A program made the translations under genes and the position numbers. 41,496 nucleotides of DNA. Source: an uncultured Oscillospiraceae bacterium (GTDB lineage Bacteria; Bacillota; Clostridia; Oscillospirales; Acutalibacteraceae). Below the pieces are notes generated by a model, which had not been told where the DNA came from, ran no database searches, and was given only the letters and a program-made list of their open reading frames with translations. Below are positions 23,596 through 31,502 of this stretch, piece after piece; the first letter of the stretch is position 1; each line of letters opens with the position of its first letter. Location: NCBI GenBank assembly GCA_900543305.1, contig UQQZ01000013.1:1-41496 (forward strand), read 5' to 3'.

Positions 23596-23604
23596 TGATA
23601 TAAT
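23596..23604 (+). promoter_or_regulatory. Extended -10 promoter of pyruvate kinase
   Basis: TGATATAAT at 23596-23604 is a perfect extended -10 (TG-N-TATAAT); the -35 region (near TGATGA, 19 bases upstream) is poor, as is common for extended -10 promoters. Predicted start near 23611, a leader of about 110 bases. Confidence 0.65.
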
Positions 23605-23723
23605 AACCCCAGAATCCCCCGGAAGCCCTTGCACCTTATGACAAGACTCTGTTGGGGGGATGCTTTTGGAGTGAACCAACAGTTGCGGGAGCATGGCGCC
23701 CGCAAAGGAAAGGACGATGCGCA

Positions 23724-25469
23724 ATGCTGAGAAAGACGAAAATCATCTGCACGCTGGGCCCCGCCACCGAGGACGAAAGGGTCCTGCGCCGGCTGATGCT
23801 GGGAGGCATGAACGCAGCCCGGTTCAATTTCTCCCACTGTACCCACGAAGACGCCGCCAAAAAGTTGGAAGCGGTGACGCGCCTGCGGGAGGAATTGGGT
23901 CTCCCCATCGCCACGATTCTGGACACCAAAGGCCCGGAAATCCGGGTAAAAACTTTTGAGAACGGCCCCATTGAACTGGAAAGCGGAGCCACCTTTACCT
24001 TGACCACCCGTGAGGTGGCAGGGGACGACAAGGTGGTGTCCATCACCTACAAGAATCTGCCCAAGGACTTGAAGCCCGGCGCCCGAGTGCTCATCGATGA
24101 CGGCCTGGTGGAAATGCGGGCAGAGCATGTTTCCGAAACGGACATTGTCTGCACGGTGCTCAACGGAGGCCGTGTTTCCAACCACAAGGGCATCAACGTG
24201 CCCGGCACCAGGCTGTCCATGCCCTTTATCAGCGAGCAGGACCGGTCGGACATCATCTTCGGCATCGAGAACGGCTTTGACTACATTGCCGCCTCCTTCA
24301 CCCGCTCCGCCGAGGATATCCTGGCCATCCGCCACATTCTGAAGGAATACCACTGCCAGACCATGAACATCATCGCCAAGATCGAAAACATGGAGGGCGT
24401 GGAAAACATCGACGAAATCCTTCGGGTGGTGGACGGCATCATGGTGGCCCGAGGGGATATGGGCGTGGAAATTCCCTTTGAGGATGTGCCCGTGCTGCAA
24501 AAGCAGCTGATCCAAAAATCCTATATGGCCGGCAAACAGGTGGTCACCGCCACCCAGATGCTGGACTCCATGATCAAAAATCCCCGGCCTACCCGGGCAG
24601 AAGCCACCGACGTGGCCAACGCCATTTACGACGGCACCAGCTGCATCATGCTCTCCGGAGAAACCGCTGCGGGCAAGTATCCTGTGGAAGCCCTGGAAAC
24701 CATGGTGCGCATCGCCGAAAAGGCCGAGCAAAGCATCAACTATATCAAGCGCTTCAACTCCCGGGACAACAGCGACGTGGCCTTTGACGTGACCAACGCC
24801 ATCTCCCATGCCACCTGCACCACGGCCCACGACCTGGGCGCCAAGGCCATTGTCACGGTCACAAAGTCCGGCGTCACCGCCCGGCAGCTTTCCAAGTTCC
24901 GGCCCCTGTATCCCATTGTGGGCTGCACCACTCAGGAACATGTGTGGCGGCAGCTGAATCTTTCCTGGGGCGTGTTCCCCATGCTCATCGACGAGGTCAG
25001 CGACACGGATGCCCTCTTTGAGCGGGCCGTGGACGCCGCCGAAGAGACGGGCCTGGTAAAAAGCGGCGACCTGGTGGTGATCACCGCCGGCGTGCCCTTG
25101 GGCATCTCCGGCACCACCAACATGATGAAGGTCCATGTGGTGGGCCATGTGCTCCTCACCGGGGAAGGGGTCACGGAGGAATGCGTTTCCGCCCGTCTGT
25201 GCGTGTGCAAGCACCTGGAAGAGATCCCCAAGCATTTCCGAGACGGGGACATTCTGGTGGTTCCCGAAACGGACAACTCCATTGTGGAATACCTGCGCCG
25301 CTGCTCGGGCATCATCACCGAAATGGAAGGGGCCAATACCCACGCAGCCATTGTGGGTCTGGCCATGGACAAGCCTGTACTCACCGGCGCCACCCACGCC
25401 ACCGACATTCTCAAGAGCGGCGCTGTGGTCTGCCTGGATGCCAAAGCCGGCCGCGTCAGCGCCTGCTGA
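23724..25469 (+). CDS. pyk: Pyruvate kinase with C-terminal PEP-utilising extension
   Basis: This 581-residue enzyme converts phosphoenolpyruvate and ADP to pyruvate and ATP in glycolysis. It starts MLRKTKIICTLGPA at the ATG at 23724 (AAAGGA 9 bases upstream), carries the signature IIAKIENMEGVENIDEIL and MVARGDMGVEIP, and ends with the about 100-residue PPDK-like swivel domain (GANTHAAIVGLAMDKPVLTG) found in Bacillus-type enzymes. In that extension the motif EGANTHAA resembles the phosphohistidine loop of PEP-utilising enzymes, with Thr before His. Single-gene unit closed by a strong terminator. Confidence 0.97.
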   Translation: MLRKTKIICTLGPATEDERVLRRLMLGGMNAARFNFSHCTHEDAAKKLEAVTRLREELGLPIATILDTKGPEIRVKTFENGPIELESGATFTLTTREVAGDDKVVSITYKNLPKDLKPGARVLIDDGLVEMRAEHVSETDIVCTVLNGGRVSNHKGINVPGTRLSMPFISEQDRSDIIFGIENGFDYIAASFTRSAEDILAIRHILKEYHCQTMNIIAKIENMEGVENIDEILRVVDGIMVARGDMGVEIPFEDVPVLQKQLIQKSYMAGKQVVTATQMLDSMIKNPRPTRAEATDVANAIYDGTSCIMLSGETAAGKYPVEALETMVRIAEKAEQSINYIKRFNSRDNSDVAFDVTNAISHATCTTAHDLGAKAIVTVTKSGVTARQLSKFRPLYPIVGCTTQEHVWRQLNLSWGVFPMLIDEVSDTDALFERAVDAAEETGLVKSGDLVVITAGVPLGISGTTNMMKVHVVGHVLLTGEGVTEECVSARLCVCKHLEEIPKHFRDGDILVVPETDNSIVEYLRRCSGIITEMEGANTHAAIVGLAMDKPVLTGATHATDILKSGAVVCLDAKAGRVSAC

Positions 25470-25488
25470 TCCTCACAGCTTTCCCACG

Positions 25489-25520
25489 AAAAAAAGACTG
25501 CCTTCCGGCAGTCTTTTTTT
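25489..25520. terminator. Bidirectional terminator between pyk and the GatD-like gene
   Basis: AAAAAAAGACTGCC, loop TTCC, GGCAGTCTTTTTTT: a 7-bp GC stem extended by seven A-T pairs, with U-runs for transcripts from either side. It serves the two convergent genes. Confidence 0.93.
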
Positions 25521-25537
25521 GATGGGTATGGGATGGT

Positions 25538-26236
25538 TCAGGTATGGGCCCGGAAGTCCTCCAGGCGCTTCTGATAGGCGGCTTCCACCTCCGCCTCCAG
25601 GGCCAGGTTCGCGTCCTCTGCCCCCATGGTCCGCAGCAGATACCGGGTAAAGGGCGGGTTCAGGATCAGCAAGGGCCCCAGCAGGTAGGTGCCGAAGAAA
25701 TTGTGGGACCGGATCCCCTCAAAGGGACACTTCTTGTTGAGGCCTACGCCCCGGTCCACCAGGAAAAGCCCCAGACTGCTGTCTCCGGGAAAGGCCATGG
25801 TAAACTGGGATTTAAACCCCATCACCGGATCCCCTTCAAAGGTTCCCAGGAAGGTGCTGTTATGCCGGTGAAGCATATCCCGCCGGGCCACCAGTGGGAA
25901 CAGCCCCAGGCCTTCCACCTGGCCCCCTTCCCCGTCTTCGATCCGCTCCCCCAGAATCTCCAGGGCATTTCCCGTAAAAAGGAAGGGAGTGCCCTTCTTG
26001 ATCTGCTCCTGGATCTCAAACCGGAGTGGCCGGAACTTTTCAATGACCCGCTCCTGCCCCCGTTCCGTCATGGGTCCCAGGTATACCAGGTCCACCGGTT
26101 CCCTGGTAAACAGGGGTTCGCCGGTAAAAGGTGTTTCCACAAACTCCGCCTCAGGCAGGCAAAGCTTTAAATAGTCCATATTGCTCAAGTCCCCGAACAG
26201 GTTGGCCATCTCGGGGAACAGAATCTCAATTCTCAT
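25538..26236 (-). CDS. GatD-like class I amidotransferase lacking catalytic Cys and His
   Basis: This 232-residue protein lines up over its whole length with GatD, the glutaminase of the MurT-GatD lipid II isoglutaminyl synthase: IEILFPEMANLFGDLSNMDYLK, GQVEGLGL and FFGTYLLGPLLILNP. In active relatives the nucleophile lies in ICGGYQLLG; here the matching stretch is FTGNALEILG (Gly89 at the Cys position). The catalytic His of GTYLHGPLL is Leu186. It should not release ammonia from glutamine by the usual mechanism. Its start overlaps murT by 11 bases, so the pair is clearly a unit. It may be a structural or regulatory partner. Confidence 0.85.
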   Translation of the reverse strand: MRIEILFPEMANLFGDLSNMDYLKLCLPEAEFVETPFTGEPLFTREPVDLVYLGPMTERGQERVIEKFRPLRFEIQEQIKKGTPFLFTGNALEILGERIEDGEGGQVEGLGLFPLVARRDMLHRHNSTFLGTFEGDPVMGFKSQFTMAFPGDSSLGLFLVDRGVGLNKKCPFEGIRSHNFFGTYLLGPLLILNPPFTRYLLRTMGAEDANLALEAEVEAAYQKRLEDFRAHT

Positions 26237-27644
26237 GGGGCTGGGCCTCCTTCTCTTGGGAATCGGTCAGGGGCGGCAGCTGGGCCAGCCGCTCCCGCAG
26301 CTGCTCCTTCACCTGCTTGGCCAGGCCTACGGCGTAAATGTCATAGAGCACATACACCGTGTCCACTCCCTCCAGATTCAGGGCCTGAACCGCCTGGAGG
26401 TTGTCCTCCCGGTGGGCGATCTTTTCCGGAGAAATGCCGGCCATCAGCAGCCGCACATAGGTGTCCCAATGGCGGGCCCCTGTCTCCACCACCTGAAGGA
26501 TGCTGGGGTCGTTGAGCAATCCCAGATCCGTGTCGTAGAGCCAGGCCATATTTTCCACCGAGTGGGCCGCGTCGTGACGGTCATCCAGGAACAGCAGCAC
26601 CGCTTTTTTCCCAGGGGCCTTCCGCACGTTGGCACAGGCCTGGGAACAGGCAATGGGGTTTTGCCCCTTGGCCAGATGGAGAATAATTTTCCGGCCCCCC
26701 ACCTGATCCTCGCTGTAGCGGCTTTCGGTGATGGTGAGCTTTTCCATGCAGTGGGCAATCCGCTCCTGGGACAGCCCAAACTCGGACAACAGCGCCACGG
26801 CGGACAGGGCGTTGTACACGTTGATGATGTTCCCATTGGGCAGGGGGAATTCCCCGGTCAGGTCCCCGGCCTGGACAGTCATCCGGTGATCCCGGGGATG
26901 CACTGCCGTCACCCGATACTGGGGCTTGGGGGAACACAGGCCGCACTGGGGACAGTGGGCCCGGCCAATGTGATGGTACCGGCGGAAGTCCCATTCCAGC
27001 CGGGCCCCGCACTTGGGGCGGACCCGCAACGCCTGAACCCGGTTGTGGGGCGCCTGCTCTTCTCCGGGCAGGGGATCGATGGAAAAATACGCCCGGGGAT
27101 TTTCCGGCTTCAGACTGGAACACAGCAGGTCGTCGGCGTTCAGTACCAGCCGGGTGGTATCGGGAATGTACCGGTTGAGAATTTCCAGGATAAATTCCAC
27201 ATGGGCGTTGCGCTTGTAGGAATCCCGGAAAATATTGGTGCACAACAGTAAATCCGGCTTCAAATAGGGCAGAATATGGGGAGAGCTCCGCTCGTCCAGC
27301 TCAAAAACCGCCAGCTGATTCTTGGGCTTGCCCAAAAAGGTGGAATTGGCGATCAGGCTGGAGGCCACCCCTGTGGCCACGTTGGTGCCCGCCCGGTTGC
27401 AGGTAAATTGATACCCGCACTCCTGCAGCACATCTTCCACCAGGTTGGACACGGTGGTCTTGCCGTTGGTGCCGGTGATGCCGATCACCGTTTTGGGCCG
27501 GGGCATCCGGGCCAGAAAATCCGGGCATAAAATAATGGCCCAGGACCCGGGCATAGAAGTTCCCTGTCTGCCAATGAGCTTGAGTACCAGCGCCGTCCCC
27601 TTGGCAAAAAACAGCGCAAAGTAAAACCGAAGGTTCCTCTTCAT
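26226..27644 (-). CDS. murT: MurT-like Mur ligase domain protein
   Basis: This 472-residue Mur ligase-like ATPase has a hydrophobic N-terminus, GITGTNGKTT (about 55-64), FELDERSSPHILPYLKPD, VLNADD and the C-terminal WLYDTDLG segment holding the Asp equivalent to the MurT catalytic one. MurT activates the D-glutamate carboxylate of lipid II for amidation. The zinc ribbon is incomplete: RPKC (209-212) replaces the usual CPKC, while CPQC (231-234) is present and Cys237 is extra. The ATG at 27644 has GGAG 8 bases upstream. It is co-transcribed with the degenerate GatD-like gene. Whether it still amidates with free ammonia is unknown. Confidence 0.9.
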   Translation of the reverse strand: MKRNLRFYFALFFAKGTALVLKLIGRQGTSMPGSWAIILCPDFLARMPRPKTVIGITGTNGKTTVSNLVEDVLQECGYQFTCNRAGTNVATGVASSLIANSTFLGKPKNQLAVFELDERSSPHILPYLKPDLLLCTNIFRDSYKRNAHVEFILEILNRYIPDTTRLVLNADDLLCSSLKPENPRAYFSIDPLPGEEQAPHNRVQALRVRPKCGARLEWDFRRYHHIGRAHCPQCGLCSPKPQYRVTAVHPRDHRMTVQAGDLTGEFPLPNGNIINVYNALSAVALLSEFGLSQERIAHCMEKLTITESRYSEDQVGGRKIILHLAKGQNPIACSQACANVRKAPGKKAVLLFLDDRHDAAHSVENMAWLYDTDLGLLNDPSILQVVETGARHWDTYVRLLMAGISPEKIAHREDNLQAVQALNLEGVDTVYVLYDIYAVGLAKQVKEQLRERLAQLPPLTDSQEKEAQPHEN

Positions 27645-27734
27645 TGAACCCACTCCTTTTTCATATCTCTCCCGACAAATGGCCTTGATCCATTTATCAT
27701 TAAAAAAATTATAAATTTTATGTACTCTGTGCAT

Positions 27735-27763
27735 ACTGTAGCACAACCCCCTTATTTTTTCAA
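27735..27763 (-). promoter_or_regulatory. Candidate promoter of murT
   Basis: On the minus strand, TTGAAA (27763-27758), 17 bases, TACAGT (27740-27735). Predicted start near 27728, leader about 85 bases. It is back to back with the isomerase promoter. Confidence 0.55.
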
Positions 27764-27772
27764 CCCTTTCTC

Positions 27773-27801
27773 TTGACCTTTAGGAACCTTTGCTATATCA
27801 T
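27773..27801 (+). promoter_or_regulatory. Candidate promoter of the sugar isomerase gene
   Basis: TTGACC at 27773-27778, 17 bases, TATCAT at 27796-27801. The ATG at 27838 follows after a short leader with GGAGGAG. Confidence 0.7.
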
Positions 27802-27837
27802 AAAGCTAGATTAATCTCTCGATTGGAGGAGTTTCCC

Positions 27838-28659
27838 ATGAAGACTTTGCCCGTTGCGGTGCAGGTTTATTCTGTCCGTGGAGACGCGGAAAAAGATTTT
27901 GCCGGCACCATGAAAAAAATTAAAGAAATCGGTTACGACGGCGTGGAGCTGGCCGGTCTCTATGACCTGGAGCCCGCTGCCGTGAAAGCCGCCATTGAAG
28001 AAGCCGGCCTGATTCCCATCTCCGCCCATGTTCCCTTCCAGGAGCTGGTGGCTGATATGGAAGGCACCATCCAGAAGTATGTGGAGATCGGCGTCAAATA
28101 CATCGCCATTCCCTACCTGATGGAAGAAGACCGTCCCGGCACCCCCAAGTTCGAAGGCAACGTGAAGCTGTTTGAGGAAATCGGCAAGGCCTGCAAGGCT
28201 CACGGCATTCAGACCCTCTATCACAACCACGACTTCGAGTTTGTGAAAATGGACGACGGCCGCTATGCCCTGGATTACATCTACGACACCATTCCCGCCG
28301 ACCTGCTCCAGACCGAGCTGGATACCTGCTGGGTGAAGGTGGCCGGAGAAGATCCTGCCGGTTACATCAAGAAGTATTCCGGCCGGTCCCCTGTGGTCCA
28401 TCTCAAGGACTTCCACAAAGAGGGCAAGCCCGCCAACATGTACGAGCTGATCGGCACCGAGGTGAAAAAGGAAGAAAGCCACGGCATCTTCGAATTCCGG
28501 CCCGTAGGTTACGGAGATCAGGACTTTGGTCCTATCCTGGAAGCCTCTGTGGAAGCTGGCGCTCAGTGGGTCGTCGTGGAGCAGGACCAGTCCAACGACC
28601 GTCCTCCCATGGAAGCCATCACCCTGAGCCGTCAGTATCTGAAGGAACAGGGCTGGTAA
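27838..28659 (+). CDS. Sugar phosphate isomerase/epimerase (xylose isomerase-like TIM barrel)
   Basis: This 273-residue TIM-barrel protein has the usual metal-site segments: GYDGVELAGLYD (Glu), LYHNHDFEF (His/Asp), ELDTCWVKVAG (Asp), VHLKDF (His) and a late Glu in WVVVEQDQS. It belongs to the large group that isomerises or epimerises sugars, inositols or related compounds; the substrate cannot be told from sequence. The ATG at 27838 has GGAGGAG 6 bases upstream. It has its own promoter and terminator. Codon use is plainer and more biased than neighbours, hinting at high expression. Confidence 0.88.
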   Translation: MKTLPVAVQVYSVRGDAEKDFAGTMKKIKEIGYDGVELAGLYDLEPAAVKAAIEEAGLIPISAHVPFQELVADMEGTIQKYVEIGVKYIAIPYLMEEDRPGTPKFEGNVKLFEEIGKACKAHGIQTLYHNHDFEFVKMDDGRYALDYIYDTIPADLLQTELDTCWVKVAGEDPAGYIKKYSGRSPVVHLKDFHKEGKPANMYELIGTEVKKEESHGIFEFRPVGYGDQDFGPILEASVEAGAQWVVVEQDQSNDRPPMEAITLSRQYLKEQGW

Positions 28660-28714
28660 GAAAACCGGTCTTCCATCTTAAAACGGGACCTTTCGGACCC
28701 GAAGCATTCTATGG

Positions 28715-28740
28715 GGCGCCCCTTCCGGGGCGCCTTTTTT
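28715..28740 (+). terminator. Terminator of the isomerase gene
   Basis: GGCGCCCC (28715-28722), loop TTCC, GGGGCGCC (28727-28734), then six T. Confidence 0.95.
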
Positions 28741-28800
28741 GTGCGGCCGGAGAAATCCGGATTTTCCCTGGCCGCACTCCCGCTCTCTGTATATTAGACA

Positions 28801-28820
28801 GACCAAATCCCAGTTTGGTC
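28801..28820. other. Perfect 7-bp inverted repeat in a convergent intergenic region
   Basis: GACCAAA and TTTGGTC flank TCCCAG. It lies between the terminators of the isomerase and citrate synthase genes and has no U-run, so its role is unclear; it may be a second, weaker 3'-end hairpin. Confidence 0.4.
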
Positions 28821-28844
28821 ACAAAAAACTATTTCTTTTTTGGC

Positions 28845-28880
28845 AAAAAAATAAAACCGCCCTCAACGGAGAGCGGTTTT
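28845..28880 (-). terminator. Terminator of citrate synthase
   Basis: On the minus strand AAAACCGC and CTC pair with GAG and GCGGTTTT (28880-28869 with 28864-28853, one mismatch), followed by ATTTTTTT. Confidence 0.9.
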
Positions 28881-28900
28881 CTTGTTTAGTAAAGTATGGA

Positions 28901-30256
28901 TTAAAGGGTTTCCTGGGGGAACTCCCGGTGGGACTGGACGGCCATGTAAGCAGGACGGATGATCTTGCCGCCGCCCACCAACTCCTCGATCCGGTGGGCG
29001 CTCCAACCGGCAATCCGGGAGATGGCGAAAATGGGGGTGTACAGCTCCATGGGCAGATCCAGCATGCTGTAAATGAAGCCGCTGTAGAAGTCCACATTGG
29101 CGGAAACGCCCTTGTAGATCTTCCGCTCGTTGGTGATCAGTTTCACCGCCAAGCGCTCCACGTTGCTGTACAACCGGAACTCGTCGGAACGTCCCTTTTC
29201 CTTGGAAAGCCCCTCCACAAACCGGGCCATGATCTTGGCACGGGGATCGGACAGGGAATAGACCGCGTGGCCGATGCCGTAAATCAGACCGGACTTGTCG
29301 AAAGCTTCCTTATGCAGCAGTTTGGCCAGGTAGGCCTCCACTTCCTCTTCGTCGTCCCAATCCTTCACATGGGACTTGATGTCCTCGAACATCTTCACCA
29401 CCTTGATGTTGGCACCGCCGTGCTTGGGGCCTTTCAGAGAACCCAGGGCCGCGGCAATGGCGGAATAGGTATCGGTACCCGAGGAGGTGACCACATGGGT
29501 GGTAAAGGTGGAGTTGTTGCCGCCGCCGTGGTCCGCGTGGAGAATCAGGGCGATGTCCAGCACCTTGGCCTCCAGCTCCGTATAGGAACAATCGGGCCGC
29601 AGGATCCGCAAAATGTTCTCCGCCGTGGAAAGCTTGGGATCGGGCTGGTGGATAAACAGGCTCTGGCCATCGTGATAGTGACGGTACGCCTGGTAGCCGT
29701 ACACGGACAACAGGGGAAACAGGGCAATCAGCTGCATGCTCTGACGCAGCACGTTGGGAATGGAAATATCTTCCGCCGCTTCGTCATAAGAATAGAGAGT
29801 GAGCACGCTGCGGGCCAGGGTATTCATCATGTCGCTGCTGGGTGCCTTCATGATGATGTCCCGGACGAAACTGGTGGGCAAAGTCCGGTAGAAGGACAAA
29901 AGCTCGCAGAAGGTCCGAAACTGCTCCTGATCCGGCAGATCTCCAAACAACAGCAGATAGGCCGTGCGTTCAAATCCGAAATTGTCCCCTTTGGGCTGAC
30001 GGCGAATCAGCTCTTCCACATTATAACCCCGGTAGTAGAGCTCGCCCTCACAGGGAACGCTCTTCCCGTCCACGGTCTTGGAGGAAATGATCTCCGAGAT
30101 GTTGGTAAGTCCCGTCAGCACACCCTTGCCGTTTAAGTCCCGCAGGCCCCGCTTGACGTCGTACTTCACATACAGTTCCGGGTCAATTTTGGTGTTTTCC
30201 ACACAGGTTTCCGCCAAGGCGCGGATTTCCGGCTTGATCTCCGAATAAATAGACAT
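28901..30256 (-). CDS. gltA: Citrate/2-methylcitrate synthase
   Basis: This 451-residue enzyme condenses acetyl-CoA (or propionyl-CoA) with oxaloacetate. Visible motifs are GELYYRGYNVEELI, catalytic His in LILHADHGGG, catalytic His in GIGHAVY and Asp in SANVDFYSGF. It is longer at the N-terminus than compact bacterial forms. ATG at 30256 with AAGGAG upstream. In fermentative clostridia it feeds glutamate synthesis through a partial TCA route; no aconitase or isocitrate dehydrogenase gene is adjacent. The promoter carries a palindrome over the start site. Confidence 0.94.
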   Translation of the reverse strand: MSIYSEIKPEIRALAETCVENTKIDPELYVKYDVKRGLRDLNGKGVLTGLTNISEIISSKTVDGKSVPCEGELYYRGYNVEELIRRQPKGDNFGFERTAYLLLFGDLPDQEQFRTFCELLSFYRTLPTSFVRDIIMKAPSSDMMNTLARSVLTLYSYDEAAEDISIPNVLRQSMQLIALFPLLSVYGYQAYRHYHDGQSLFIHQPDPKLSTAENILRILRPDCSYTELEAKVLDIALILHADHGGGNNSTFTTHVVTSSGTDTYSAIAAALGSLKGPKHGGANIKVVKMFEDIKSHVKDWDDEEEVEAYLAKLLHKEAFDKSGLIYGIGHAVYSLSDPRAKIMARFVEGLSKEKGRSDEFRLYSNVERLAVKLITNERKIYKGVSANVDFYSGFIYSMLDLPMELYTPIFAISRIAGWSAHRIEELVGGGKIIRPAYMAVQSHREFPQETL

Positions 30257-30338
30257 TTACAAAACTCCTTCCTCAGCGTCCGATTGGCGCTTCTCTGGGG
30301 TGTCGGCTTCTCTGTTTCACAGTCTTCAAGCCTTTTTT

Positions 30339-30387
30339 AAGTGATAGTTATTCACTTTATTATACTAAAGTATCTCTCTCAATGCAA
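30339..30387 (-). promoter_or_regulatory. Citrate synthase promoter with overlapping palindromic operator
   Basis: On the minus strand, TTGCAT (30387-30382), 17 bases, TATAAT (30364-30359). A palindrome, AAGTGA and TCACTT separated by seven bases (30339-30357), begins just after the -10 and covers the predicted start near 30352. That position suggests repression. Confidence 0.75.
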
Positions 30388-30427
30388 GGGGATAATTGTT
30401 AACTTTTTGTTGCGAAAGGATTTTTTC

Positions 30428-31495
30428 ATGAAACAAACCTTCTCCCGCCTGCTGAAAAAACTGGGAATTCTGTTGGGCGTGGGCTTGTGCCTGTGGTGTG
30501 TGGGGGTCAAGCTCCAGGGATGGTCCCGGGAGCAGGGAGGCGACGCCCTGCTCTTTGCCGCCGGAATGAAGGCGGAGGCTGTATCCTCCGCTTCCCAGGC
30601 TTCTCCCAGTCCCTCTCCCCAGCCGGATCTCTATTCTCTCCCCGACGACGGTGTGGTCTCCCTGACGGCCACCGCCCAGCCGGAGGCCTCCGTCACTCCA
30701 GACCCCAACCGGAAATCCGCCCCGGTGGAAGAAATCCAGCTTTCCGGCGGCACCCAGGTATCCAACTTTTTCGTCAAGGACACCACCGGTTCCGGCACCG
30801 ATCTGAACGCCTCCCTCCAGGAGGAACCCTCCGTCCATCTGAAAAAGGACGGCAGCGTGGAAATCCTCATCTACCACACCCACACCTCCGAGGCCTATTC
30901 CCAGACCTTTACGGGATTTTATTACACGGACATGGCCACCCGGACGGAGGATCCGGACCAGAGCGTGGTGGCCGCTGGGGAGGCCCTGAAGGAATCCCTG
31001 GAAGCCGCCGGATTCGGGGTGGTCCACGACACCACCGTCAACGACACCCTGTACAACGGCTCCTATGACCGCTCTTGGGAAGTGCTCCAAAAAAACCTGA
31101 CAGAATACCCCACCATCCAGGTGACCATCGACGTCCATCGGGACTCCATGACCACGGACAGTGGGGTAAAATACAAACCAACTGTGACCCTGGAAGGCCG
31201 GAAAGCTGCCCAGGTGATGCTCATTGCCGGGTGCGACGCCGACGGGGGCTGGGGAGATTTCCCCCGGTGGGAGGAAAACCTGCGCCTGGCCCTGCGGATT
31301 CAGCAGCAGCTCCAGACCTCCTATCCCGGTCTGGCCCGGCCTCTCAATTTCTCCAACAGCAAGTACAATATGAACGCCACCCCCGGTTCCCTGCTGGTGG
31401 AGGTGGGTACGGAGGTTAACACGGTCAGCGAGGCCCGCTATTCCGGATCCCTGGTGGGAGAGGCCATTGCCCAGGTTCTGGAAGCCTGCCAGTGA
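30428..31495 (+). CDS. spoIIP: Stage II sporulation protein P (peptidoglycan hydrolase)
   Basis: This 355-residue membrane-anchored amidase/endopeptidase is used in septal thinning and engulfment. It has one N-terminal helix (about 11-30), a Pro/Ser-rich stretch (about 50-100) and the SpoIIP domain with zinc-type motifs ILIYHTHTSEAY (His150, His152), VTIDVHRD and LVEVGTEVNT. It works with SpoIID and SpoIIM in Bacillus. The ATG at 30428 has GAAAGGA upstream. GGGGATAATT at about 30388-30397 resembles a SigF -10, but the spacing to GTATC is two bases short. Supports a spore-forming host. Confidence 0.93.
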   Translation: MKQTFSRLLKKLGILLGVGLCLWCVGVKLQGWSREQGGDALLFAAGMKAEAVSSASQASPSPSPQPDLYSLPDDGVVSLTATAQPEASVTPDPNRKSAPVEEIQLSGGTQVSNFFVKDTTGSGTDLNASLQEEPSVHLKKDGSVEILIYHTHTSEAYSQTFTGFYYTDMATRTEDPDQSVVAAGEALKESLEAAGFGVVHDTTVNDTLYNGSYDRSWEVLQKNLTEYPTIQVTIDVHRDSMTTDSGVKYKPTVTLEGRKAAQVMLIAGCDADGGWGDFPRWEENLRLALRIQQQLQTSYPGLARPLNFSNSKYNMNATPGSLLVEVGTEVNTVSEARYSGSLVGEAIAQVLEACQ

Positions 31496-31502
31496 CCTTG
31501 CC

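Noticed and set aside
23457..25397. 646-codon minus-strand frame over pyruvate kinase
   Set aside because: Antisense shadow; pyruvate kinase is unmistakable on the other strand.
30339..30357. Rex operator upstream of citrate synthase
   Set aside because: Arms are AAGTGA/TCACTT with seven bases between, not the TTGTGAA-N4-TTCACAA pattern of Rex.
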